Origin: Flavobacterium nitratireducens
GTDB lineage: Bacteria; Bacteroidota; Bacteroidia; Flavobacteriales; Flavobacteriaceae
Reading direction: 5' to 3'
Length of the DNA: 64,000 nt
Assembly (NCBI RefSeq): GCF_029625335.1
Contig: NZ_CP121111.1
Coordinates: 1,736,001 to 1,800,000 of the forward strand
Shown: piece by piece, positions 1 to 8,457 of the stretch
Position numbering within the stretch: position 1 is the first letter of the stretch
Layout: every line of letters starts with the position of its first letter
Notes under the pieces: generated by a model
What the model was told of the DNA's origin: nothing
Databases searched by the model: none
Seen by the model: only the letters and a program-made list of their open reading frames with translations
Program-made: the position numbers and the translations under genes

Positions 1-219
1 TTGTACAAAACTACTAAAAGCAAAATGACATACCTCACATTGCTCAAAAACCTTGTGCTGATGGGTAATTTCGTTTTTGTTTTGGGTAGTCTTGTGATGA
101 CAAACCGTATGCGAAAGCTGTTTTTCTAAATGTTCATAGCTGTGAAAAGACTGAAACAGTATTGAGAACAATACCCCCGCCACCAGCGTAACACTATATA
201 TAATTTGCTTTCTTTTCAT
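1..219 (-). CDS. Small secreted His/Cys-containing protein, N-terminal 73 residues (cut by window edge)
   Basis: An ATG at 217-219 on the minus strand opens a frame that runs without a stop off the left edge. The start MKRKQIIYS is followed by a hydrophobic stretch (about residues 7-22), a signal peptide or membrane anchor. The visible remainder is rich in His and Cys, including HTVCHHK near 37-43 and CEVCHF near 61-66. The CxxC and clustered His suggest metal binding, which is inference. Small proteins of this kind often precede metal-related TonB receptors in flavobacteria, but the downstream gene is outside the window. No specific function is assigned. Confidence 0.7.
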   Translation of the reverse strand, partial: MKRKQIIYSVTLVAGVLFSILFQSFHSYEHLEKQLSHTVCHHKTTQNKNEITHQHKVFEQCEVCHFAFSSFVQ

Positions 220-225
220 GAGATG

Positions 226-233
226 CAAAGGTA
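226..233 (-). promoter_or_regulatory. Bacteroidota -7 promoter element for the partial gene at the left edge
   Basis: On the minus strand this reads TACCTTTG, a full match to TAnnTTTG. It ends only 6 bases before the ATG at 219, so transcription would begin within a few bases of the start codon. No clear -33 TTG is seen at the usual distance. Confidence 0.45.
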
Positions 234-432
234 AGTGCTGAAATTAAAAATTCCTAATACCTTCTCTGCTCTTAACAACTATATAACCTTAGAATTAATT
301 TGTAAGAATATTTTAATATATTTGGATTTAATTAAAAACAATTCGTATTCAGAACTATCCCCTAAATCGGGTATATTAGACTGATTTTACAAGACATATA
401 TAATAAGCTATAGACAATTCATTTGGCTCTCT

Positions 433-858
433 ATGAAAAACAGACTTGAAATATTATTAACCAAATATAATTTTCAGAAAAAAGCTTTTGAATATGAAGC
501 TACAATTCAGTCCATTGAAAAGTATTTTGAAATTAAACTCCCAGATGATTATAAATACTTCCTTCAAAAATACTCAGCTTTTGAAGATTTTATTAATGTA
601 GAATATGTAAAACTTTGGGAGGCTGAAGAATTAATCGAATTCAATAAGTCATATGAGATTCAAAAGTATATGCTGAACACAATTGGAATTGGCTCAAATG
701 GAAACTCAGAAATTATTGCAATGGAATTTAATAAAACTGACAATAATCAAATAGTTTTGACTCCGATTGACCTTGACACAGAGTACAATATTAATATTGG
801 AAAAGATTTTACGGAATTCCTAAATAGACTAGATACAGGAAAAGGTTGGTTTGATTAA
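433..858 (+). CDS. SMI1/KNR4 (SUKH) family protein
   Basis: This 141-residue protein carries the SUKH signature LPDDYKYFLQKYS at about residues 36-48, followed by the typical alternation of short strands and a late helix (DFTEFLNRL near 125-133). SUKH proteins are frequent immunity proteins of polymorphic toxins and contact-dependent inhibition systems; others bind diverse partners. No toxin gene is next to it, and flanking DNA on both sides is non-coding and AT-rich, so it appears to be an orphan. There is no signal peptide, so a cytoplasmic location is likely. The family call is firm; the immunity role is inference. Confidence 0.8.
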   Translation: MKNRLEILLTKYNFQKKAFEYEATIQSIEKYFEIKLPDDYKYFLQKYSAFEDFINVEYVKLWEAEELIEFNKSYEIQKYMLNTIGIGSNGNSEIIAMEFNKTDNNQIVLTPIDLDTEYNINIGKDFTEFLNRLDTGKGWFD

Positions 859-1044
859 TTCAGCTACTTTTACCAGATCGCGCAGATATACACAAACATT
901 AGCGCAGAATTATATTCTGAGCCCGCAACAATGAGTAAAAAAAATATTTTGTGAGAAGCTGTATGAGATTGCTTAGTTGCGCTCACAAAGACAAGATTGT
1001 GTGAATATAGAACCTGATAGACGGATTTAAACTCTGTTCCTACA

Positions 1045-1080
1045 TAAAAAAAGCTTCTCAAAAAATTTCGAGAAGCTTTT
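1045..1080 (-). terminator. Rho-independent terminator after asd
   Basis: A perfect 11-bp stem (1049-1059 with 1070-1080) has a 10-base loop. On the minus strand it is followed by a T-rich run, and it lies about 20 bases past the asd stop codon. Confidence 0.85.
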
Positions 1081-1101
1081 CTATTTATGATGATATAGTA
1101 C

Positions 1102-2097
1102 TTACACTAAATTGTTTGCTACTAAATATTCAGCGATTTGTATGGTGTTAGTGGCAGCACCTTTTCTTAAGTTATCAGCAACAATCCACATGTTCAACGT
1201 ATTTGGTTGTGATTCGTCTCTTCTTAAACGACCAACAAATACTTCGTTTTTACCTTGAGCAAATAATGGCATTGGGTATTCAAATTCTTTTAAGTTATCT
1301 TGAACAATAACACCTTCTGTACTTTCTAAGATGCTTCTTACTTCGTTGATATCAAAATCATTTGAGAACTCTACGTTTACCGCCTCAGAGTGTCCACCTA
1401 CGATTGGCACACGAACAGCAGTAGCTGTAACGGCAATTGAGTTATCACTTAAGATTTTTTTAGTCTCACGAACTAATTTCATCTCTTCTTTAGTATATCC
1501 ATTATCTTCAAAAACATCACATTGTGGAATTGCATTACGGTGGATTTGGTATTTGTAAGCCATATCTCCGTCAATTCCTGCGTATTCGTTTTCTAACTGT
1601 TTTACAGCTTTCACACCTGTTCCAGTGATTGATTGGTAAGTAGAAACAATAACACGTTTGATGTTGTATTTTTTATGCAAAGGTGCCAAAGCCAAAACCA
1701 TTTGAATTGTAGAACAGTTTGGGTTAGCGATGATTTTATCTTCTTTTGTTAATTGGTTCGCGTTGATTTCAGGAACAATTAATTTTTTAGTTGCATCCAT
1801 TCTCCAAGCTGACGAGTTATCTACAACAGTAGTTCCTACTGCAGCAAATTTTGGTGCCCATTCTAATGAAGTATCTCCACCAGCTGAGAATAAAGCAATT
1901 TCCGGTTTCATATCCACAGCAGTAGCTAATCCTACTACTTTGTATGTTTTCCCTTGAAACTCCATTTCTTTTCCTACTGAACGCTCAGAAGCCACAAGAA
2001 TTAATTCGTCATTTGCTTTAACAAAATTTCTTTCAGCTAATACTTGTAACATTACTTCTCCAACCATTCCGGTTGCACCTACAACTGCTATTTTCAT
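1102..2097 (-). CDS. asd: Aspartate-semialdehyde dehydrogenase
   Basis: The enzyme reduces aspartyl-4-phosphate to aspartate semialdehyde with NADPH, the branch point to Lys/diaminopimelate, Met and Thr. At 331 residues it is full length for the bacterial family. The NADP-binding glycine loop GATGMVG is at residues 7-13, and the catalytic cysteine is Cys128 in PNCST. The substrate-binding SGTG-type region and C-terminal dimer domain are intact. The gene has its own promoter (2143-2172) and terminator, so it is monocistronic. The start is fixed by MKIAVVGATG, which begins the first Rossmann strand. Confidence 0.97.
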   Translation of the reverse strand: MKIAVVGATGMVGEVMLQVLAERNFVKANDELILVASERSVGKEMEFQGKTYKVVGLATAVDMKPEIALFSAGGDTSLEWAPKFAAVGTTVVDNSSAWRMDATKKLIVPEINANQLTKEDKIIANPNCSTIQMVLALAPLHKKYNIKRVIVSTYQSITGTGVKAVKQLENEYAGIDGDMAYKYQIHRNAIPQCDVFEDNGYTKEEMKLVRETKKILSDNSIAVTATAVRVPIVGGHSEAVNVEFSNDFDINEVRSILESTEGVIVQDNLKEFEYPMPLFAQGKNEVFVGRLRRDESQPNTLNMWIVADNLRKGAATNTIQIAEYLVANNLV

Positions 2098-2142
2098 AAG
2101 TTATATATCTTTATAATTGTATTCATTTCAAATTTCGAATTG

Positions 2143-2172
2143 CAAAAGTAATTAATATTCAAAGGAAAACAA
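2143..2172 (-). promoter_or_regulatory. Promoter of asd (TTG-N19-TACTTTTG)
   Basis: On the minus strand TTG (2170-2172) is followed after exactly 19 bases by TACTTTTG (2143-2150), matching the Bacteroidota primary sigma consensus TTG-N19-TAnnTTTG. The predicted transcript start is about 40 bases before the asd ATG. Confidence 0.75.
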
Positions 2173-2208
2173 GACGATTCACAAAAAATAACAAAAAGTT
2201 ATAAATAT

Positions 2209-2247
2209 AACAAAAAAAGAAAAACCATCCGCTGTGGCGGATGGTTT
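2209..2247 (-). terminator. Rho-independent terminator after mscL
   Basis: A perfect 11-bp GC-containing stem (2222-2232 with 2237-2247) has a TGTG loop. Reading leftwards it is followed by a run of T, 24 bases beyond the mscL stop. Confidence 0.9.
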
Positions 2248-2270
2248 AGTTAAACATATAGTGAAGCGGT

Positions 2271-2654
2271 TTACTTTTTCAATAAATCTCTAATTTCAGC
2301 CAATAATTCTTCCTGAGTTGGACCAGCTGGAGCCGCAGGTGCAGGAGCAGCTTCTTCTTTCTTTTTAGTAGCATTGATTGCTTTTACAAGAATAAACAAC
2401 ACAAAGGCAACGATTACAAAATTAATAACCGCCGAAAGAAACAAACCGTATTTTACACCACCAAAAATGGTTAACTCCTCAATTTTGGTCAAGCTTGCTG
2501 CTTCGAGAGCAGGTTTTAATAATAACGGTGTAATTACATCGTCAATAAACGAACTAACAATTTTACCGAAAGCGCCACCAATGATAACCCCGATTGCCAA
2601 ATCGACTACGTTACCTTTCATAGCAAAGGCCTTAAACTCTGAAATCATTCCCAT
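2271..2654 (-). CDS. mscL: Large-conductance mechanosensitive channel MscL
   Basis: MscL forms a pentameric inner-membrane channel that releases solutes on hypo-osmotic shock. This 127-residue protein begins with the amphipathic N-terminal helix (EFKAFAMKGNVVDLAIG), then TM1 (about 15-42, containing GVIIGGAFGKIV) and TM2 (about 68-92). A Pro/Ala-rich linker and the charged C-terminal helix EELLAEIRDLLKK follow. Length and architecture are standard. It lies 85 bases downstream of murF-alr on the same strand and is followed by a strong terminator. Confidence 0.97.
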   Translation of the reverse strand: MGMISEFKAFAMKGNVVDLAIGVIIGGAFGKIVSSFIDDVITPLLLKPALEAASLTKIEELTIFGGVKYGLFLSAVINFVIVAFVLFILVKAINATKKKEEAAPAPAAPAGPTQEELLAEIRDLLKK

Positions 2655-2739
2655 ACTGAATTTGTTTTTTACAATTAAGCTTCAGTTAAAGTAACTAAAT
2701 TAAACTTTTTTTAGGAAGAAAAAGCATCAATTAAAAAAA

Positions 2740-5184
2740 CTAACGATAAAATACTCGTTTTACCCTTTGTGAAATACTCGTAAGGATCTCATAAGGAATC
2801 GTATTTAACTTTTTAGCCATAAGTGAAACCGTTGGGCTTTCGCCAAAAATAATCACATCATCCCCTTCCAAACAATCAATTTCGTTTACATCGACCATGA
2901 GCATATCCATACAAACACTTCCTAGGATAGCCGCTTTTTGTTCTTTAATCGTTACAAAACCCACTCCGTTCCCCCAAGATCTAGAAATCCCATCGGCATA
3001 ACCAATGGGGATGGTAGCCACTTTTGTCGTTTTCTCCGCCATAAATCGTCGCCCGTAACCCACGCTATCACCCGCAGGAATCACTCGGATTTGAGAAATA
3101 ATAGATTTTAAGGTTCCCACATTCTCCAAATATTTCTGTTCGTTTTCATCATTAGACACTCCGTACAATCCAATTCCCAACCGCACCATATCAAACTGTG
3201 CTTCCTTGAAATTAGAAATTCCCGAAGTATTCAAAATATGACGAATAGGACTAATTCCTAATTCATTGATAATTTTTGAAGATAATTTATCGAAAAGTCG
3301 AATTTGCGACAGTGCAAAATCATGATGATTCACATCATCACTGGTGGCCATATGCGACAAAATACTTTGCACCTTAACAGTTGAATTTCCTTTTAGGGTA
3401 GCAATCAATTCGTCCACAGTATTTTCTTCAAATCCCAAACGATGCATTCCGGTATCCACTTTAATATGAATTGGAAAATGTTGCAAATTCTTTTGTTTGG
3501 CAATTTTTAAAAAGGCATGCAAACCTTTTAAACTATAAATTTCAGGCTCTAAACCATATTGAATAATCGCCGAAAAACTAGTGCTTTCGGGATTTAAAAC
3601 CATAATAGGCAATTTGATTCCGCCGTTTTTCAATGAAATTCCTTCATCGGCAAAAGCCACGCCTAAATAATCTACTTTGTGATGCTCTAGCAATTTGGCT
3701 ATTTCCAATCCGCCATTTCCATACCCAAAAGCCTTGACCATAACCATGATTTTTACTTTTGGTTGTAACTTGGATTTAAAGAAATTCAAATTATAACTTA
3801 GTGCATTCAGATTGATTTCCAAGACTGTTTCGTGGGTTTTCTCTTCGAGCAAAGTCACAATTTCTTCAAACTGAAACGAACGCGCTCCCTTAATAAGAAT
3901 ACTTTCGTTAGAAAAATCCAGTTTTTCAAAATTGGCTATAAATTCGGCTGTATTTTTAAAGGTAATACAATTTGAAAATTGCTCTTTGAATTCCGAAATG
4001 GTTTCGCCAATTCCAATTACTCGATTGATTTTGTTTGAAACAATCAGTTTGGCCACTTTGGCATACAATTGTTCGTTAGGAAAACCGCTTTGAAAAATAT
4101 CCGATAGAATTACCGTTTTCTTGTCGTATTGATTTTGACTTTCCAAAACATCCAGCGCAATCTTCAACGACTGATAATCGGAACTATAACTATCATCAAT
4201 GATACTGCAATTGTTGATTCCGTTTTTAACTTCCAATCGCATTTGGACTGGAAAAAGCATTTCCATACGCGATTGAATCACCTCTATTTCATATTCAAAA
4301 TGCAATAAGACTAACAAACTCGACACTGCATTTTCTATAGAAGCCTTATCTACAAATGGAATTTTTAATTCGTAACTCTTGCCTTTGAATTGGTATTCCA
4401 AAGTAGTTTCACGATTGGAAACTACTTTTTTAGTCACAAAAACATCGGCCGTTTCGTCTTTAAAACTCCATGAAAAAGCTTTTGTATTTTGATTTATATA
4501 TTTCTCAATATCAGCACTTTTAGGATAAATCAAAACTTCAGCATCGTTAAAAAGCTGCATTTTTTCTTTGATTTTTTCATCTAAATTAGAAAAACCTTCA
4601 TCGTGAGAGGAACCGATATTCGTCAGAACACCAATATTGGGTTTGATGATTTTTTCTAATTTGTCCATTTCGTTAACGGTAGAAATTCCCGCTTCAAAAA
4701 TTCCCAAATTGTGTTTTTCATTAATCGCCACCACCGATAACGGTACTCCTACTTGTGAATTATAACTCTTAGGACTACGAATTACATTATAATCGGGACT
4801 CAACAAAAAATTAAGCCATTCTTTTACGATTGTTTTTCCGTTGCTTCCCGTCAAACCAATAATTGGAAAATGAAAAAGACTACGGTAATAAGCGGCCAAT
4901 TGCTGTAAGGCCTCTAAGGTATTTTTAACAACTAAAAAATTGGCTTTAGCGGCACAAGCTTCCGGTATGTAACTTACCACAAAATGCTGAACTCCAATTG
5001 AAATTAGTTCTTGAATATAATGATGAGCATCATTGTTAGGTCCAATTAATGCAAAAAACAAGCTGTGTTCGCTATTTTGTAATGATCTACTATCAATAGA
5101 AATACTATCAATACAGGCTTCTGGATGTTGTCCAAACCATTGAGCATCTAAAATTGCTATTACATTATTTATGGTTAGATTCAT
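2740..5184 (-). CDS. murF-alr: Fused MurF ligase / alanine racemase
   Basis: This 814-residue fusion joins two steps of peptidoglycan precursor synthesis. The N-terminal half (about 1-450) is UDP-MurNAc-tripeptide:D-Ala-D-Ala ligase, with the Mur P-loop GLTGSNGKT near residue 110. The C-terminal half (about 455-814) is a fold-III alanine racemase, with the PLP lysine in VMVKAFGYG and the catalytic tyrosine in SVGYGRR. The fusion is known across Bacteroidota. The ligase half is weaker in its N-terminal substrate domain but otherwise complete. One frame spans the whole gene, with no sign of the indels that affect its neighbours. Confidence 0.96.
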   Translation of the reverse strand: MNLTINNVIAILDAQWFGQHPEACIDSISIDSRSLQNSEHSLFFALIGPNNDAHHYIQELISIGVQHFVVSYIPEACAAKANFLVVKNTLEALQQLAAYYRSLFHFPIIGLTGSNGKTIVKEWLNFLLSPDYNVIRSPKSYNSQVGVPLSVVAINEKHNLGIFEAGISTVNEMDKLEKIIKPNIGVLTNIGSSHDEGFSNLDEKIKEKMQLFNDAEVLIYPKSADIEKYINQNTKAFSWSFKDETADVFVTKKVVSNRETTLEYQFKGKSYELKIPFVDKASIENAVSSLLVLLHFEYEIEVIQSRMEMLFPVQMRLEVKNGINNCSIIDDSYSSDYQSLKIALDVLESQNQYDKKTVILSDIFQSGFPNEQLYAKVAKLIVSNKINRVIGIGETISEFKEQFSNCITFKNTAEFIANFEKLDFSNESILIKGARSFQFEEIVTLLEEKTHETVLEINLNALSYNLNFFKSKLQPKVKIMVMVKAFGYGNGGLEIAKLLEHHKVDYLGVAFADEGISLKNGGIKLPIMVLNPESTSFSAIIQYGLEPEIYSLKGLHAFLKIAKQKNLQHFPIHIKVDTGMHRLGFEENTVDELIATLKGNSTVKVQSILSHMATSDDVNHHDFALSQIRLFDKLSSKIINELGISPIRHILNTSGISNFKEAQFDMVRLGIGLYGVSNDENEQKYLENVGTLKSIISQIRVIPAGDSVGYGRRFMAEKTTKVATIPIGYADGISRSWGNGVGFVTIKEQKAAILGSVCMDMLMVDVNEIDCLEGDDVIIFGESPTVSLMAKKLNTIPYEILTSISQRVKRVFYR

Positions 5185-5321
5185 GAAATCGAAATAGAGT
5201 TATGGCAAAATACTTCTTCAAAAATAAGACTTCTTTTTAAAATGAACCCATAGAAATACAGATTAAAAAATGAGTTCGATGAAATCTAAAAACCTACACA
5301 AATAAGATTTCTAAGTTTGCT

Positions 5322-5329
5322 TATATTTG
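5322..5329 (+). promoter_or_regulatory. -7 element (TATATTTG) for the PAP2-like gene
   Basis: TATATTTG matches TAnnTTTG and lies 20 bases before the ATG at 5350. No TTG is present at the canonical -33 spacing. Its position supports the 5350 start over the upstream in-frame alternative at 5317. Confidence 0.5.
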
Positions 5330-5349
5330 TATATCCAAGCCCTAGAACC

Positions 5350-5956
5350 ATGCTAAAAAAAACACTCCCTTTTTTCTCCTATATTTTTCACCCGGTATTT
5401 ATCCCCATATATGCCACGCTGTTCTATTTGTTTCCAGAAGATTCGTATGTTATCAACAAAGAAAAATCTTTGGTTTTACTTGAGGTAGCTGTGATTACAT
5501 TTGTTATTCCTATACTCTTTTTTTTCTACTAAAGTCTACTGGCCGAATAAGCTCCATCATGGCTCATGAATTATCCGAAAGAAAGTTCCCATTAGTAATC
5601 CAATCTTTTTTACTGATTCTGCTAGTAAAAAAAAGCATCACCGTTGAACGCTATCCCGAACTGCATTTTTTTTTCTTGGTGCCTTAATCAGTACTCTCAT
5701 TGCCTTGATTTTATTATTTGCCAATAAAAAAGCAAGTTTGCATATGATAGGAATTAGTGCTTTGACTTTTTTTGTTTTTGGATTGAGTATGCATTACCAA
5801 ACGACTAGCACGCTAACCACTATTTTTTTAGTAATTACGAATGGTTTAGTTGCTTCTTCGCGATTAATTATGAATGCACATACTCCAAAAGAATTGACGA
5901 TGGGTGTACTAGCAGGAAGTATACCTCAGATACTTTTGATGTACTTATGGTTATAA
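5350..5956 (+). pseudogene. PAP2-like integral membrane protein, two -1 frameshifts
   Basis: Three frames join into one membrane protein of about 202 residues if one T is restored in the T8 run at 5518-5525 and one in the T9 run at 5666-5674. The restored segments read on smoothly (for example MAHELSERKFPLVIQSF, then FLGALISTLIALILLF). There are about six membrane segments. The C-terminal SSRLIMNAHTPKE resembles the SRxxxxxHxxxD motif of PAP2 phosphatases, with Glu for Asp, so catalysis is uncertain. Both lesions are one-base contractions of long homopolymers, so they could be sequencing errors, slippage-prone sites or true inactivation. It ends tail to tail with porT. Confidence 0.7.
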
Positions 5957-6679
5957 AATGTAAAAAATAACCCCAACATTCATCGTGTTCATCTTCGCTT
6001 TTTCGCCTTCGATACTTAGGTTTTTTAAAATAGGATTTAAACCGTAATAAGCATATACATTAAAGGTATTGTAACCCGCCGAAAGGTATAAACCGTACAA
6101 GAATTTATTAAAATCATTATTATTAGCAATGAGCGTTTTACCTTGACTATCATTCAAAACCGACTTACTATAGGCAAGGTAGCTTAATTTGACACCTCCA
6201 TAAATTCGCCAAAATTTATAACTTTCATACGTGGATGTTCGCCACCTGAACTCCAATGGAACATCAATTAATAATTGGGTAAATTTATTTTTATCAAAAC
6301 TCGTTTGAGAGTCCATAATGGCATAATTTGCCTCCTGAGCAGTTCCAGTAATTGCTAAATTTTGATTGTAGTTATTTAAACTCAAACCGACTCCCGTTGC
6401 AAAAGCTTTGGTTCTGTTTTTATTGATGGGCATATCTCTCAAAAAACCACCCGACAATCCTATGGAGAACTTTTGCTGTTTTAGTCCTACCGGTTTTTGC
6501 TGCAAAGTATTATAAGTAAAAGCAAAGTAGAACTGGTCTTCTCTATATAAAGAATCTACTTTTATTTCTTGTAATTCCGGCTTAGTTATTTCTTCCTGTG
6601 CAAAAGCACTGAGAAAAGGTAATACCAACAAAATACTAAAAAATAATTTTTCTTTAAATGGGCTGAGAAATAGATTCAT
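5951..6679 (-). CDS. porT: PorT/SprT-like outer membrane beta-barrel protein
   Basis: I start this at the ATG at 6679 (MNLFLSPFKEK), which gives a clean signal peptide ending in FLSAFAQ and a mature barrel of about 220 residues. A longer in-frame start at 6733 would add 18 residues before the signal. The pattern RDMPINKNRTKAFATGVGLS is characteristic of the PorT family, whose founding members are needed for type IX secretion and gliding. The C-terminus VGVIFYIL is a typical aromatic last barrel strand. The PorT family is broad (many OMP_b-brl_2 proteins), so the specific secretion role is likely but not certain. Confidence 0.7.
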   Translation of the reverse strand: MNLFLSPFKEKLFFSILLVLPFLSAFAQEEITKPELQEIKVDSLYREDQFYFAFTYNTLQQKPVGLKQQKFSIGLSGGFLRDMPINKNRTKAFATGVGLSLNNYNQNLAITGTAQEANYAIMDSQTSFDKNKFTQLLIDVPLEFRWRTSTYESYKFWRIYGGVKLSYLAYSKSVLNDSQGKTLIANNNDFNKFLYGLYLSAGYNTFNVYAYYGLNPILKNLSIEGEKAKMNTMNVGVIFYIL

Positions 6680-6743
6680 TGAGTCTAAATTTAGTAATGT
6701 AAAATTAACTGTTTTAGAATAGAACAGTAACACTATTTAAACA

Positions 6744-6772
6744 AAAAAGGAGCAAAAAAATTGCTCCTTTTT
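6744..6772 (-). terminator. Hairpin terminator
   Basis: A perfect 12-bp stem (6744-6755 with 6761-6772) has an A5 loop and T-rich flanks on both strands. It separates the transposase remnant from porT and could end transcription in either direction. Confidence 0.75.
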
Positions 6773-6806
6773 ATGATATTAATTTTGATTTCCTCTGATT
6801 CCTCTT

Positions 6807-7058
6807 TCAAGACCTCTTAATTCGGCTAAACCTCTTCTCTAGTTCGTGAATTTTTTCTTGCTCGGGAGTGAGTTTTAAATTTCCTTTCCCAGGAAAACTT
6901 CCTTCTCCAAATTCCTCGAACTCTTTACGCCATTTATACAACTGTGGTGCTGTGATTCCCAACTCTCTGGAGAGTTCTGATACATTTGTTCTCTCATAAC
7001 TCAATTGAACGGCTTTTTCTTTAAAAGCTTTGTCATAAATTTTGCGGACTTGTTTCAT
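6807..7058 (-). mobile_element. IS3-family transposase OrfA, truncated remnant
   Basis: This 83-residue protein has the HTH_Tnp_1 fold of IS3/IS911 OrfA: YDKAFKEKAVQLSYE, then LSRELGITAPQLYKWRKEF at about residues 27-45. The expected leucine-zipper tail (about 95-100 residues in complete OrfA) breaks off after HELEKR, where the frame changes. An alternative frame gives LAELRGLERG, which resembles the lost tail. No orfB (DDE catalytic subunit) follows; a terminator and porT come next. This is therefore a dead fragment of an insertion sequence. I could not identify terminal inverted repeats. Confidence 0.8.
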
Positions 7059-7235
7059 AGGTTAAAATTAAGATTATTTCTTAACTTTATGTGATGGCTA
7101 AGTTAGCACGTCCACAATTCTACTTAGCAAGTAAATCCAACTTTCAGTTAAAGGGAAACTCAAAAAAATACTTTCAGAAACCATACCACTATATACCGGT
7201 TATTTTTAATATATTTATTGCCTTAAAATTTTCTC

Positions 7236-8234
7236 ATGAAAATAATCGCCATCAACAAAAGACAAAATCTCCCTAAATACAAACAGATTATTGTATCTGT
7301 CGAAATTTCAATTGCAGAAAAACGATTAAAAAGAGGTGATAAACTTCCCTCTGTAAACAAAGTATCGCTTGAATTCGGAATTTCGAGAGATACTGTTTTA
7401 TTAGCTTATGACGAACTTAAAAAAAGAGGAATTATTTATGCTATATTAGGCAAAGGCTATTATGTAAAAAGTGAAGATTTTAGTTTTGAACAACGCATTT
7501 TCTTATTATTCGACGAATTAAACGCCTTTAAGGAAGATCTTTACAATTCCTTTATGGAAACGATGAATCGCAATGCCGAAATCGATATTTTTTTCCATTA
7601 TTTTAACCCTGAAGTCTTTAAGAAACTCATTCAAGATAATAATGGAAATTACTCTAAATACATTATTATGCCCACCAATTTGGTCAATGCCGCATCGGTA
7701 ATCAAAACATTACCCGAAGAAGATGTATTTATTCTGGACCAAACTAATTTGGAACTAAAAGATTATCCTTCGGTACATCAAAACCACTTTAAAGACACCT
7801 ATAACGCCTTAGAATCGGGCAAAAACAAAATTGAGAAATACAAAAAACTAATCTTGATTTTCTCCAGTTACAAACAACCTATCGGGATGAGGGATGGCTT
7901 TATCGAGTTTTGCAAAAAGCATCAATTGCATTACGACATCATCTCTAATTTTGAAAATAACGAAATCCAAAAAGGAGATCTTTACATCATCCCCGATGAT
8001 CGCCATCTGGTAAATGTGATTGAGCAGTCTAAAAAACAAAAATTACTCATCGGTCAGGACGTAGGCATCATCTCTTACAATGATACCCCGCTAAAAAAAG
8101 TGGTTGCCGAAGGAATCACAACCATATCTACCGATTTTAACGAAATGGGACGCATCCTGGCCGAATTAATCCTCAATCACAAAAAGGAACAAATAGAAAA
8201 TAAAAGCAGTCTTATAGTGAGGGGGTCTTTGTAA
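7236..8234 (+). CDS. GntR-family transcriptional regulator with LacI-like sensor domain
   Basis: This 332-residue protein has a GntR winged helix at about residues 8-77 (RGDKLPSVNKVSLEFGISRD is the recognition region). A periplasmic-binding-protein-like effector domain follows, ending in GITTISTDFNEMGRILAELI, typical of LacI-type sensors. This GntR-PBP architecture is used by Bacteroidota for sugar catabolism control. It lies immediately upstream of, and on the same strand as, the broken GH2 gene, so that glycosidase is its probable target. The ATG at 7236 directly starts the HTH domain. An overlapping short frame at 7091-7276 is not coding. Confidence 0.88.
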   Translation: MKIIAINKRQNLPKYKQIIVSVEISIAEKRLKRGDKLPSVNKVSLEFGISRDTVLLAYDELKKRGIIYAILGKGYYVKSEDFSFEQRIFLLFDELNAFKEDLYNSFMETMNRNAEIDIFFHYFNPEVFKKLIQDNNGNYSKYIIMPTNLVNAASVIKTLPEEDVFILDQTNLELKDYPSVHQNHFKDTYNALESGKNKIEKYKKLILIFSSYKQPIGMRDGFIEFCKKHQLHYDIISNFENNEIQKGDLYIIPDDRHLVNVIEQSKKQKLLIGQDVGIISYNDTPLKKVVAEGITTISTDFNEMGRILAELILNHKKEQIENKSSLIVRGSL

Positions 8235-8457
8235 TTCTCTAAAGAATTGTACCCCGAGCATACAGGTCATTACAGGATAGACAGAAAATCAAAACCACTT
8301 AAATTTGTTGCAATACACATTTTACTGTTTTTTTTGGTAAAATGCAAAACCCGCATATTTATACCTTTAAACAAATATTACAAGAAACAAGTTACAGGAT
8401 TATTTTATTAAAAAAGTTTTTACTTTTAATGCAAAAACGAATTCAAAAAAATATAAA

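Noticed and set aside
870..1061. Open frame of 63 codons on the minus strand after the SUKH gene
   Set aside because: It overlaps the asd terminator hairpin, has no family resemblance and no promoter-like sequence. It is chance.
7091..7276. Open frame of 61 codons on the plus strand
   Set aside because: It overlaps the start of the GntR gene in another frame and has no recognisable composition.
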